The notes under the pieces: generated by a model | What the model was told of the DNA's origin: nothing | Seen by the model: the letters and a program-made list of their open reading frames with translations, nothing else | Database searches by the model: none | Source of the DNA: an uncultured Schlesneria sp. | GTDB taxonomy: Bacteria > Planctomycetota > Planctomycetia > Planctomycetales > Planctomycetaceae | Direction of reading: 5' to 3' | Assembly (NCBI GenBank): GCA_903871875.1 | Contig: CAIQIR010000128.1 | Span: forward strand, 1 to 64,000 | Length of the DNA: 64,000 nucleotides | Shown here: piece after piece, positions 56,233-64,000 of the stretch | How positions within the stretch are numbered: position 1 is the stretch's first letter | Layout of the letters: each line of letters opens with the position of its first letter | Position numbers and translations under genes: made by a program

Positions 56233-56561
56233 GCTCGAGCTTCCTTTGAATTCCCTGCTTTGCTGACGCAATGTAGCGGGAATCGAAGTGCAAGAAAATC
56301 AGCGAACGGGAAACTTTGCCAAGAATTCACAACGCGCGATCAGCCAAGTCTAGAAATCCCGATTTGACGAAATCCGCAGGACCGCAACCGCCCCTTCCGG
56401 CTGACGTGCGGCGGTTCATCCACGTCCGGCGGTCGTTGACCCGAGATTTTCCTCGCGATAGCATCAGCTCCCTCAATCGATGCCCTGTTTCTCATGGGCG
56501 ATCTTTCAAAAAAACGCAAAACGCCTTCTGTGTTCAGAGAGCACGGCACCGGAGTCTGTTC
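56233..56561. other. Divergent intergenic, 329 bp
   Basis: Between the ADH gene (minus) and the methyltransferase at 56562 (plus). The methyltransferase frame is open upstream to 56316 but reads as non-coding. No defended promoter. Confidence 0.35.
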
Positions 56562-57530
56562 ATGGGCCTTGCCAAAGGATCAATGCAGCTGTTATTGGAC
56601 GAAGCCGCCCGCGAGCCGTTTCAGGGAACGGTGGTCATGCTGGGACGTCAGAGCATTTATTTCACCAGAGATTTGCTCGCACGCTGTGCATCGGTGCGCG
56701 GGGTGACACTCCACGATGTCGGCGATGCGTCCGAAGCCCTGACCAATCCCCATGGGGATCTTTCGGCCGAACAATTTTTCCGAGCGTTGGGCTTCACGAA
56801 CGTCCATTCGATGGATGTATCGTCGTTTGAAGGGGCGGATCTGGTCCATGATATCAATCTCGAAGTTCCCCCAGAACTTCACAACAGGTTTGATGTGATT
56901 ATCGACGGGGGGACACTTGAGCATGTGTTTCACTTTCCCCAGGCCCTGGCCAACATTCATTCGATGCTGCGCCCGGGCGGGCGGGTGATTCACCTTTCGC
57001 CGTCGTCGAATCATATGGATCACGGCTTTTACATGTTTTGCCCGACCGTGTTTTGGGATTATTACGAAACAAATCAGTATTCGATCTGCGAATTCAAAAT
57101 GATCAAACATAGCCAGGACGCCCTGCGCGATCCCTGGGAGATTTCGCGATACACTCCTGGCTGTCTGGACCAGGTCGCATATGGGGGACTCGACAGCGCG
57201 ATGTACGCGATTTTTGCTGTCATGAAGAAGGAAGCCAATTCGACGAGCAATCGCATCCCGCAACAAGGCTACTATCGCCGTGTCGCCTGGTCTCAGCCAA
57301 CAACCGACTCGACCGCCGAGACTTCTCGCAGTTTGGGCGATCGGCTGCTGGATTCGTCAAAGAATCATGATGTCGCCCGGCAACTCGTGCTGTGCTCTCT
57401 CTCGTGCTACCGGGCATTACGTTACCCTGCGCAAACCTACGTTCGCTGCCGAAATTTTCTGTTCACAAAAACGCCCTTCGCGAGACTCGTGAAATGGAGC
57501 CTGCCGATGAAAACCATTGCTCGCTACTGA
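56562..57530 (+). CDS. Methyltransferase-like protein with C-terminal extension
   Basis: 322 aa from MGLAKGSMQL (GGAG 7 nt upstream). Residues about 20-200 look like a class I methyltransferase: VVMLGRQSIYF in place of a canonical GxGxG, DVIIDGGTLEHVF as the motif-IV-like segment, and MLRPGGRVIHLSP. The C-terminal 100 residues are basic and unassigned. The degenerate SAM loop leaves activity in doubt. It is the only plus-strand gene between two leftward blocks. Confidence 0.7.
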   Translation: MGLAKGSMQLLLDEAAREPFQGTVVMLGRQSIYFTRDLLARCASVRGVTLHDVGDASEALTNPHGDLSAEQFFRALGFTNVHSMDVSSFEGADLVHDINLEVPPELHNRFDVIIDGGTLEHVFHFPQALANIHSMLRPGGRVIHLSPSSNHMDHGFYMFCPTVFWDYYETNQYSICEFKMIKHSQDALRDPWEISRYTPGCLDQVAYGGLDSAMYAIFAVMKKEANSTSNRIPQQGYYRRVAWSQPTTDSTAETSRSLGDRLLDSSKNHDVARQLVLCSLSCYRALRYPAQTYVRCRNFLFTKTPFARLVKWSLPMKTIARY

Positions 57531-57632
57531 CCGCGTCTGGAAACGTTGTTTCTCTGCTTCGTTCAGGTATGCGATCAGGAAAATCGCCGCGAGATTCTTC
57601 GGTTCAGTCTTTCCCGCAACTCATTGATCGCG

Positions 57633-58559
57633 TCACAGAATGGCCCACGCCGCTTGAATCTCTTTGGTGAATTGTTCGGCGTATAGTCCGCAGGCGATAC
57701 GAGCATGTTCTTGCTCGCCCGAATGATGCAGGATCTTGTCCGGCGTCCCGAACCGCAGCAACTTGGCACCCGTGGTGACGTGGTCAGCTCGCCACTCTGC
57801 CACTGCTCCGCCCAGACCACCAATCCGCGAATGCTCTTCAATTGTGGCTACGATTTTACTTCCGTTGAACACTCGAGTGAGCAACGCCTCATCCAGTGGT
57901 TTGACTGTATGGACGCTGTAAACGGCCGTCGAAATTCCGGTGGTGTCGAGTTGTTTTGCCGTTTCCAACGCGTCAGGCAAGAGCGTGCCGGTACACAGCA
58001 ACGCGACTTCGGAACCGGTCCGCATCGAGTACGCTTGACCAATCGAGAGATCCGGTCGCGACGCATGAACGAGTGGTTCACCCTTCTTGCCGATCCGCAT
58101 ATACGAAGGGCCCGGCAATTCCAACGCCGCGCCCAACAGTGCCCGCAGTTCCCAGGCATCGGCCGGACAAAGCAGTGACATGTTTGGCAACGATCGCAAC
58201 ACGGCCAGATCTTCACAGGAGTGATGCGTTGGTCCATTTGCGGCGTAGCCCAGTCCCGCCCCCACACCCACAATCAACACGGGCAGGTTGAGGTAGCACA
58301 AATCGACGCGAATCTGCTCGAACGCGCGGTACACAGCGAATGAGGCGATGGTATAAGCGACAGGACGCATGCCGCCCAAGGCCAGGCCCGCAGCGATGCC
58401 AATCATATCCGCCTCTGCCACACCGACATTGTAAAAGCGATCGGGATGCCGATCACGAAAATCATTGAACAGGCGGTTACCGATGTCGCCACTTAATAAC
58501 ACGATCCGAGGATCACGATCGGCAAGAGCGGTCAGTTCGTCCGCGAAGGCATTTCTCAT
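57633..58559 (-). CDS. Transketolase-like, C-terminal subunit
   Basis: 308 aa. Corresponds to the pyrimidine-binding and C-terminal domains of transketolase / DXP synthase, with the conserved Glu that activates thiamine diphosphate in VGVAEADMIG. Its ATG overlaps the stop of the N-terminal subunit gene (ATGA at 58556-58559), so the two make one heteromeric enzyme transferring two-carbon (ketol) units. The location in a polysaccharide cluster suggests a dedicated role in sugar building, not central metabolism. Confidence 0.9.
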   Translation of the reverse strand: MRNAFADELTALADRDPRIVLLSGDIGNRLFNDFRDRHPDRFYNVGVAEADMIGIAAGLALGGMRPVAYTIASFAVYRAFEQIRVDLCYLNLPVLIVGVGAGLGYAANGPTHHSCEDLAVLRSLPNMSLLCPADAWELRALLGAALELPGPSYMRIGKKGEPLVHASRPDLSIGQAYSMRTGSEVALLCTGTLLPDALETAKQLDTTGISTAVYSVHTVKPLDEALLTRVFNGSKIVATIEEHSRIGGLGGAVAEWRADHVTTGAKLLRFGTPDKILHHSGEQEHARIACGLYAEQFTKEIQAAWAIL

Positions 58560-59374
58560 GGCAGCTGGAGCTCCACGAAGGCTTTGGCAAGTTCCTGGGC
58601 GGACGGAATTCGATAGTGCCAGTTATTATCGTCTTCCATGAATGACACTCCCTTGCCTTTGACGGTATGCGCGATCAGCACGGTGGGGCGACCGTCGGGA
58701 TCAGGCTCCGCTTGAATCCATTCCGCCAGGGTCGCGATATCGTGTCCATCGACTTCCACTGCGCGCCAACCAAAAGCGGCCCATTTTTCTCTGAGCGGAG
58801 CGAGTGATGTCACCTCGTCGCTGCGGCCGGTAGCCTGCCACTTGTTGTAATCGATCATGACCGTCAGACGATTCAATCGCTGTGCCGGAGCGAACAAAGC
58901 CCCTTCCCACACCGAACCTTCATTGCATTCGCCGTCACTCATCAACACACAAATGCGATTGTGATCGCCGCGAATGCGCGACGCCAGCGCGAGGCCGATG
59001 CCAACCGGCAATCCGTGTCCCAGTGAGCCGGTGGCCACTTCGATCCCCGGCGTACCTGGACTTGGATGCTCGCCCAATGCGCTCCCTGGTTCCGCGTAGT
59101 CATCAAGCCAGGAATCGGGAAAGTATCCCTTCATGGCCAACGCGGCGTACAGCGTCGTCGCTGCATGACCTTTGCTCAGGATGAAGCGATCGCGTGCTGG
59201 ATCCGCCGCCGACGACGGGTCCAGCTTAAGTTCACCCCAATAGGCCGCCACAACCATGTCCACACAAGACAGGGACGAACCCAGATGCGGCGTGCCCGCG
59301 CGAAATGAAAGTTCGAGCACCCGGCCCCGGATCCGTCGGGCAATCGACCGCAGTTCGTCGATGTTTGCAGTCAC
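58556..59374 (-). CDS. Transketolase-like, N-terminal subunit
   Basis: 272 aa. Diphosphate-binding domain with RFILSKGHAA, the TPP motif in MSDGECNEGSVWEGA followed about 25 residues on by IDYNKWQATG, and GSLGHGLPVG. Splitting transketolase into two genes is common in bacteria. Start overlaps the stop of the upstream epimerase gene (59371-59374), so three genes are coupled in a row. Confidence 0.9.
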   Translation of the reverse strand: MTANIDELRSIARRIRGRVLELSFRAGTPHLGSSLSCVDMVVAAYWGELKLDPSSAADPARDRFILSKGHAATTLYAALAMKGYFPDSWLDDYAEPGSALGEHPSPGTPGIEVATGSLGHGLPVGIGLALASRIRGDHNRICVLMSDGECNEGSVWEGALFAPAQRLNRLTVMIDYNKWQATGRSDEVTSLAPLREKWAAFGWRAVEVDGHDIATLAEWIQAEPDPDGRPTVLIAHTVKGKGVSFMEDDNNWHYRIPSAQELAKAFVELQLP

Positions 59375-60384
59375 TGGAGGTGAACCTCCTGCATGCGTTT
59401 GATATTGAAGTAGGTGGATTTGGACAACGAATCCGGCAGCTTGCCCGTACGGAACGCCGTCACGAGGCCCCGCACCGCGTCTTCGATCGATCGCCGTGGC
59501 CGATAGCCCAGCACACGCGTAATCTTTTCGGACGAGATGTGGTACGAACGCAAATCATCGGAAGGCGTCGTCACAATCTCGATGTCATTGTAGCCCAACT
59601 CCTGTCCAACAACCCGTTTGACAATCTCGGCCAGTGCCGAGACGCTGTGATTCTCGTAGCCGGCATTCAACACCTGTCCGGCGATTCGTTCGAGTGGTTC
59701 CTGCAAGACCTGTAAATAAAGGTCGGCCATATCTTCCACGTGAAAATTCGGTCGCAGCTGCGATCCACCAAATACCGTGATCCGACGGTTGTTGACCGCA
59801 TGATTGGTCAAAATATTCACGGTCAAATCCAACCGTTGCCGCGGTGAATATCCACACAACGTTGCCGGACGTAAAACCAGCGTGGTGAATTCGGACGATT
59901 GTTGCTCAAGCAGAATTGTTTCACATTCGGCTTTGAAGCGGCTGTAGTCCGTCAGCGGACGCAGAGGATGATCTTCTGTAACGTCGGGTGAATCACTGAT
60001 GCCGTAAACACTCGACGACGAAGCGTACACGAAACGCTGCACCTCCGCTTCACGACTCAGCCGGACCAGCGGCGGAAATGCGTCGAGGTTGATTGTGCGA
60101 CCCAGCACGGGATTCAGTTCGAAACTCGGATCATTGCTGATACAGGCCAGATGGATCACTGAATCGCATCCCGCCACGGCCTGGGCCACGAGCGCGGGAT
60201 CTCGCAAATCGCCGACAAATTCCTCCAGCATTGGTGATGGACGCACCTGATCGAAAACCTGCTTGCCGTACAGATACAAATCCAGCACACGAACGCGAAA
60301 GCCAGCCGCCAGCAATTTCGGCACGAGAACGGCGCCTGCATAACCTGCGCCACCTGTCACCAGCACGGTGCGAATCGAATCCAT
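59371..60384 (-). CDS. NAD-dependent sugar epimerase/dehydratase
   Basis: 337 aa extended SDR: TGGAGYAGAVL, HLACISNDPS, catalytic SSSSVYG and YSRFK, then LRPATLCGYSPR. Acts on a nucleotide sugar (epimerisation or 4-keto formation). Coupled by ATGA overlap to the split transketolase, so its product is likely that enzyme's substrate or the reverse. Different enough from the epimerase at 49310 to be a separate step. Confidence 0.87.
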   Translation of the reverse strand: MDSIRTVLVTGGAGYAGAVLVPKLLAAGFRVRVLDLYLYGKQVFDQVRPSPMLEEFVGDLRDPALVAQAVAGCDSVIHLACISNDPSFELNPVLGRTINLDAFPPLVRLSREAEVQRFVYASSSSVYGISDSPDVTEDHPLRPLTDYSRFKAECETILLEQQSSEFTTLVLRPATLCGYSPRQRLDLTVNILTNHAVNNRRITVFGGSQLRPNFHVEDMADLYLQVLQEPLERIAGQVLNAGYENHSVSALAEIVKRVVGQELGYNDIEIVTTPSDDLRSYHISSEKITRVLGYRPRRSIEDAVRGLVTAFRTGKLPDSLSKSTYFNIKRMQEVHLQ

Positions 60385-60521
60385 CCACTATTCCTTCTCA
60401 AACAAATGAGTGTTGTGATCTATTGTATTGATTGTCGGGGGCCGTCGTTTGTTGAGACCGATCCTGATTTATCGGTTTTTTGATTCACGAGGTCGACGTT
60501 TCCAACGGTTTTTCTGTGCGC

Positions 60522-62066
60522 CTATTTCAAGAGATGTTCAATATGTCGATATAGCGGCACTCGATCGATGGATGCCTTGTTTCCCGCGGTCGCGACGGCT
60601 TGAGCCCCCACAACATTGCCGATAAAACCCAAGACCTCCATCGGGGCATCTTGGACGGCACACAATGATGTAATTGCCAGAAACGCATCTCCGGCTCCAA
60701 TTCGATCAACGACTTGCGAGGCGAAGGCCGGAACATCCAGATGGCCAGCTCCAGACCGATAAACCGAACAACCCTTGTTGCCGCGAGTCACAATCACTCG
60801 GGGGCAGTTCAATCGATTCGCAACACGTTCGATCATCGGCCGCAAGTTGCCGCGGCGATCGCGGGAATCCAATCGCATCTCATGTTCTGAGATGGACACG
60901 TAATCGGCTCGGGGATAGTTCGAGATGACGTGGTATCCCAGATTCGCCGCGTTCGATTGGGTGTTGACGACCAGAAAGCGACTTTCCCGACTCAGCAATT
61001 CGATCGTCTCGCGCGTCAGAAAGCCGTGGCCGAAATCCGCCACAATCACGACATCGAATTCTGCCAGACGTCCGGCCAGGGCACTGGTCCATTGCTGGCT
61101 TTCGTCGGCCGTCGGGATCGCATCGTTCAGTTCGTTCACTTCCAGCAACTTGCTGAAAAAATACTGTTCGACGAATCGCCTTTTCACAATGGTCGGAGAC
61201 TTCTCGCGGAACAGGAATCGCGGTTCGACGTTGTCCTTCAATCGGGAACGAATGAAAGCCTCTTCCGAATTCACTTCACCCAAAATGGAATGCAACACGA
61301 CGTGATCGCAAAAGCCCGCCACGTGGTTGGCAATGGCTGCTGCACCACCCGCGAAGCGTTCGCTGGACAATGCCTTCACGACCAACGTCGGTTCCTTCGA
61401 CGACTTGCCAATTGCTTCCACATATTGGTCATCGTTAATGATGGTCTCGCCCACGACGAGCACCTTGAGCGAGCGAGATTTCTCCAGAAATTTCAGGATT
61501 TCGTCCGTTTGATAACGGTTTGAGAAGTCGGTCAGGTAATCGCTGACATCCTGAGAAAAAACCGACAGATGGCGATTCACCAGATGCGAAGCGCTGTAAG
61601 TCACATCGTCTGTGAATTCGAGTCGTCCGCCGACCGATCGGACGGCGTTTTCTTCCAGGGCAATGGCACCTGTCAAATCTTTGCCGCCACGGAATTCGGA
61701 ACCCTTTACGAAGATGTCTGGTTGCAATGTGACAATGGTTTCGATCGCCATCGGCCAGCGATTCACCGCGACAAAATCGACGATTTCCAGCGAGGCGATC
61801 GCTTCCGCACGCAGATCTTCCGGAAAGACCGGACGATGCGGGCCTTTGTTGACGAAACGATCCGGAGTCACGGTCACGACCAGCACATCGCCCAGTTCTC
61901 GGGCGGCGGCGAAATGCCGAATATGTCCGATATGCATGGGATCGAACACGCCGTGACAATGGACGACCGTCTGTCCACGGGCTTTGCACGCGGAAATTTC
62001 GCTGGCAACCGCCTCGATGGACAGAATCTTACGACGCGGCGTCTGGTCATTGGCAGCGGATGTCAT
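60522..62066 (-). CDS. Cytidylyltransferase-PfkB kinase fusion, reversed HldE order
   Basis: 514 aa from MTSAANDQTP. Residues about 30-165 are a nucleotidyltransferase with the HxGH motif (FDPMHIGHIRHF, 45-48) and VTPDRFVNKGP. From about 205 to the end is a PfkB/ribokinase-like kinase with GGAAAIANHVAG, DFGHGFLT and the catalytic GAGDAF (457-462). E. coli HldE makes ADP-heptose with kinase first and nucleotidyltransferase second; here the order is inverted. It likely phosphorylates a sugar at C-1 and activates it as a nucleotide derivative. Confidence 0.85.
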   Translation of the reverse strand: MTSAANDQTPRRKILSIEAVASEISACKARGQTVVHCHGVFDPMHIGHIRHFAAARELGDVLVVTVTPDRFVNKGPHRPVFPEDLRAEAIASLEIVDFVAVNRWPMAIETIVTLQPDIFVKGSEFRGGKDLTGAIALEENAVRSVGGRLEFTDDVTYSASHLVNRHLSVFSQDVSDYLTDFSNRYQTDEILKFLEKSRSLKVLVVGETIINDDQYVEAIGKSSKEPTLVVKALSSERFAGGAAAIANHVAGFCDHVVLHSILGEVNSEEAFIRSRLKDNVEPRFLFREKSPTIVKRRFVEQYFFSKLLEVNELNDAIPTADESQQWTSALAGRLAEFDVVIVADFGHGFLTRETIELLSRESRFLVVNTQSNAANLGYHVISNYPRADYVSISEHEMRLDSRDRRGNLRPMIERVANRLNCPRVIVTRGNKGCSVYRSGAGHLDVPAFASQVVDRIGAGDAFLAITSLCAVQDAPMEVLGFIGNVVGAQAVATAGNKASIDRVPLYRHIEHLLK

Positions 62067-62175
62067 GAGCACCACGATTCAAATCAGCGTAAAGCATAGG
62101 CGTTGATTCAACGAAACGATTGGTGAACGCACGATCGTATTCACCGCTTTCTCTGCACGCATACGATAATTCTGG

Positions 62176-63492
62176 TCAATTCGATGGTTGTTGGACGGTT
62201 TTCCAGGGCAAACGGGGCCGAATGACGGGGCCCGACCAGTTTCCGAAATACTCCGCGTTCATGGCTCCCGTGTCATGGACATCAAACGCGACCACGGACT
62301 CCTCGACAATGATTGGCCTACCCGGCACCCGACCGACGATCACGGAGACCTGGTAACGCCCGTCATTCAAGAAATTCCCAGGGATCGTGCAGGCAGACTG
62401 GTAGAGGCCCTCAGGCTGCGGAGTTCCGTACCAGGGATCGTCAGTCAAACTGACCGACCTGACGTTGGATGTCATCAGCACGAATGTCCCGTTCGAGTCT
62501 CTGAGGGAAAGTGCCGCGTAGAGCTGTTGTTCGGGAATCAGATTCCAATACTGAATCTGAATCGTGATTTCCTTAGAAATATCGACGTCCGCGGCCGGTC
62601 CTTCGAGATCCTCCTGGACGATTCGGACGGCGTGCAACTTGACCATCTCGTTGCCCGGAGCCGAATCGGGTGAGCCCCAGACGACTTCACCGGAGGTCGT
62701 TCGAACGCTTGCCACGTACTTTTGGGCGACGTCGACGGCAGGTCCGATCGCGGTCACTCGCCCACTTTCCAATAGAATTGCTCGTTGGCAAAGGCTCGTG
62801 ATGACGGGCAGGCTATGTGTGACGACCAGTACGGTTTTGCCTTGTCGACTGACTGCTCCCATCTTTCCCAGGCACTTCTGCTGGAAAGCGGCATCTCCGA
62901 CGGCCAGAACTTCGTCGATAATTAGAATCTCGGGTTCCAAATGCGCTGCCACGGCAAACGCCAGACGCACGTACATCCCACTCGAATAATATTTAACGGG
63001 TGTATCGAGGAATTTTTCGACTTCCGAGAATGCCACGATCTCGTCGAACTTGCGACGAATTTCGCTGCGCGACATGCCCAGGACAGCACCGTTCAGGAAG
63101 ATGTTTTCTCGACCCGTCAAGTCGTGATGAAACCCTGTACCGACTTCCAGCAGGCTTCTTACTCGACCATGTATTTCGATCCGCCCTCGTGTCGGATACA
63201 TGATCCGCGAGAGAAGTTTCAGCAGCGTGCTCTTTCCCGCTCCATTTCGTCCGACGAATCCGACAACTTCGCCGCGATGAACCTCAAACGAGACATCCTG
63301 TAGAGCCCAAAACAACTCCGCCTGAGGGGAACCGCTGTCATGGCGCTGACCTGTCTTGAGTATTCGAGACGGCAGCCTGGTCACGGCCTTCGCGATATTT
63401 TCAATAAATTCCGTGAAGCGATGGGATTGGAGTTTGTGTCCCAGGCGAAAGGATTTTGACAATCCTTCGACCCGAATCGCAACGTCGCTCAT
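62176..63492 (-). CDS. Polysaccharide ABC transporter ATPase (Wzt-like)
   Basis: 438 aa from ATG 63492 (AGGAA 6 nt upstream; an ATG at 63498 abuts it). ABC domain with Walker A GRNGAGKST (81-89), signature YYSSGMYVRLAFA and Walker B ILIIDEVLAVGD, then a C-terminal beta-sandwich (from about 270) as in Wzt, which recognises the glycan chain end. It powers export of a finished O-antigen or capsule chain. The cognate permease (Wzm) is not in the window. Upstream of the HldE-like gene, same strand. Confidence 0.92.
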   Translation of the reverse strand: MSDVAIRVEGLSKSFRLGHKLQSHRFTEFIENIAKAVTRLPSRILKTGQRHDSGSPQAELFWALQDVSFEVHRGEVVGFVGRNGAGKSTLLKLLSRIMYPTRGRIEIHGRVRSLLEVGTGFHHDLTGRENIFLNGAVLGMSRSEIRRKFDEIVAFSEVEKFLDTPVKYYSSGMYVRLAFAVAAHLEPEILIIDEVLAVGDAAFQQKCLGKMGAVSRQGKTVLVVTHSLPVITSLCQRAILLESGRVTAIGPAVDVAQKYVASVRTTSGEVVWGSPDSAPGNEMVKLHAVRIVQEDLEGPAADVDISKEITIQIQYWNLIPEQQLYAALSLRDSNGTFVLMTSNVRSVSLTDDPWYGTPQPEGLYQSACTIPGNFLNDGRYQVSVIVGRVPGRPIIVEESVVAFDVHDTGAMNAEYFGNWSGPVIRPRLPWKTVQQPSN

Positions 63493-63794
63493 GGACATTT
63501 CCTATGCATCAAGAGCCGCCAGGATCCGACAGGCCCGGCGGGATCGTATTTCTTTGTGTGCTGTGAGACGTATAGCTTCCATCCAGCGAAGAGTCTTGGC
63601 AAGGCATGACAACCGAAGTTGAGCCGCAATTCTGTTACGGAGTGACGACTTTGAGGCCGTGACTGCCCGCGTCAGGTGGATGGCGAAAGACTTTTTGGAG
63701 GAAGTAGATGTGGGAATTGGGTTGAACTGCTGGCGAGGAACGTCGAGGGAAAGAGATCGAAGCGTGAGAGGTGTCCCCGATGCCCGTTTCCGGA

Positions 63795-64000
63795 TTAAAA
63801 GGCGTCGTCCTCGGGATCGGTTCCTTTTGAGGTTCCTGTTCCTTCAAACAGAACTTCGATGTTGATGATCTGATTTTTTTCGACCGTCGCGTTGCTCATG
63901 TAGTCCGACACGAACAGATGCTTGGGATCCTGGCGAAAGCGGATCAGTGCTCGCATGGCGCGCCGGGCTTGCTTGAGTTTATCGGGGTCGGTCGGGGCCG
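63795..64000 (-). CDS. Partial hypothetical protein (C-terminus)
   Basis: The stop TAA is at 63795-63797 on the minus strand; the gene runs off the right edge. About 67 C-terminal residues are visible: KLKQARRAMRALIRFRQ, DPKHLFVSDYMSNATVEKNQ, IINIEVLFEG, then an acidic end DPEDDAF. No hydrophobic segments, so it is not the missing Wzm permease. Family not recognised. The open frame and coding-like residues make it likely real. Confidence 0.6.
   Translation of the reverse strand, partial: APTDPDKLKQARRAMRALIRFRQDPKHLFVSDYMSNATVEKNQIINIEVLFEGTGTSKGTDPEDDAF

Overview
The window reads as a chromosomal segment of a planctomycete (Planctomycetota, most likely near the Planctomycetaceae/Schlesneria group). 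The call rests on gene content: a Cys-rich secreted protein with YTV-type repeats, a PVC-type cytochrome c/dehydrogenase fusion next to a DUF1549/DUF1553 protein, DUF1570- and DUF1571-type secreted proteins, two HtrA-like proteases and a Cys-variant Lgt. Coding density is high, codon usage is moderately GC-rich, and I see no insertion sequence, integrase, CRISPR array, rRNA or tRNA.

Layout. 0-7.3 kb is housekeeping: a membrane glutaredoxin-like protein, a DUF1570-like metallopeptidase, DUF1571 protein-panC (ATGA overlap), lgt, a strongly acidic ORF, punA and sodA, with clear hairpin terminators. 7.7-14 kb holds a P-loop ATPase with central membrane segments, an aminotransferase, a GT-C type membrane glycosyltransferase and the YTV-repeat protein. 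14.9-18.9 kb has a lone receiver-domain protein, a DegP-like protease and a convergent cytoplasmic HtrA-like protease. 19-23.4 kb holds a very large secreted protein with glycoside-hydrolase-like architecture, then a 1.1-kb stretch with a probable gene remnant. 23.4-29 kb is a beta-oxidation cluster (FadJ/FadB-like, thiolase, acyl-CoA dehydrogenase). 29-34.7 kb is the planctomycete cytochrome pair. 34.7-46 kb is mixed: radical SAM, RsbU-type phosphatase, a two-part protein with SLOG-like and AbiGi/ART-like regions, orphan GspG, accD, a small protein kinase, a Cys-rich secreted protein, DUF2721, a YgjP-type protease and a sugar isomerase.

From 46 kb to the right edge is a surface-polysaccharide / nucleotide-sugar region: GT2, HAD phosphatase, APH-like kinase, two NAD-dependent epimerases, four SAM methyltransferases (one a sugar C-methyltransferase type), SDR, a tandem-duplicated WbuC cupin, a zinc dehydrogenase without the structural zinc cysteines, a split transketolase, a cytidylyltransferase-PfkB kinase fusion in reverse order to HldE, and a Wzt-type ABC ATPase. 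Together they look like a pathway that builds, activates and exports a modified (branched-chain, methylated or higher-carbon) sugar polymer. This region is my main candidate for an undescribed system; the second is the SLOG/AbiGi-like protein near 38 kb.

Limits: all family calls are by reading motifs, with no database search. Start codons were chosen from visible Shine-Dalgarno sequences, signal peptides and family length, and are uncertain where stated.
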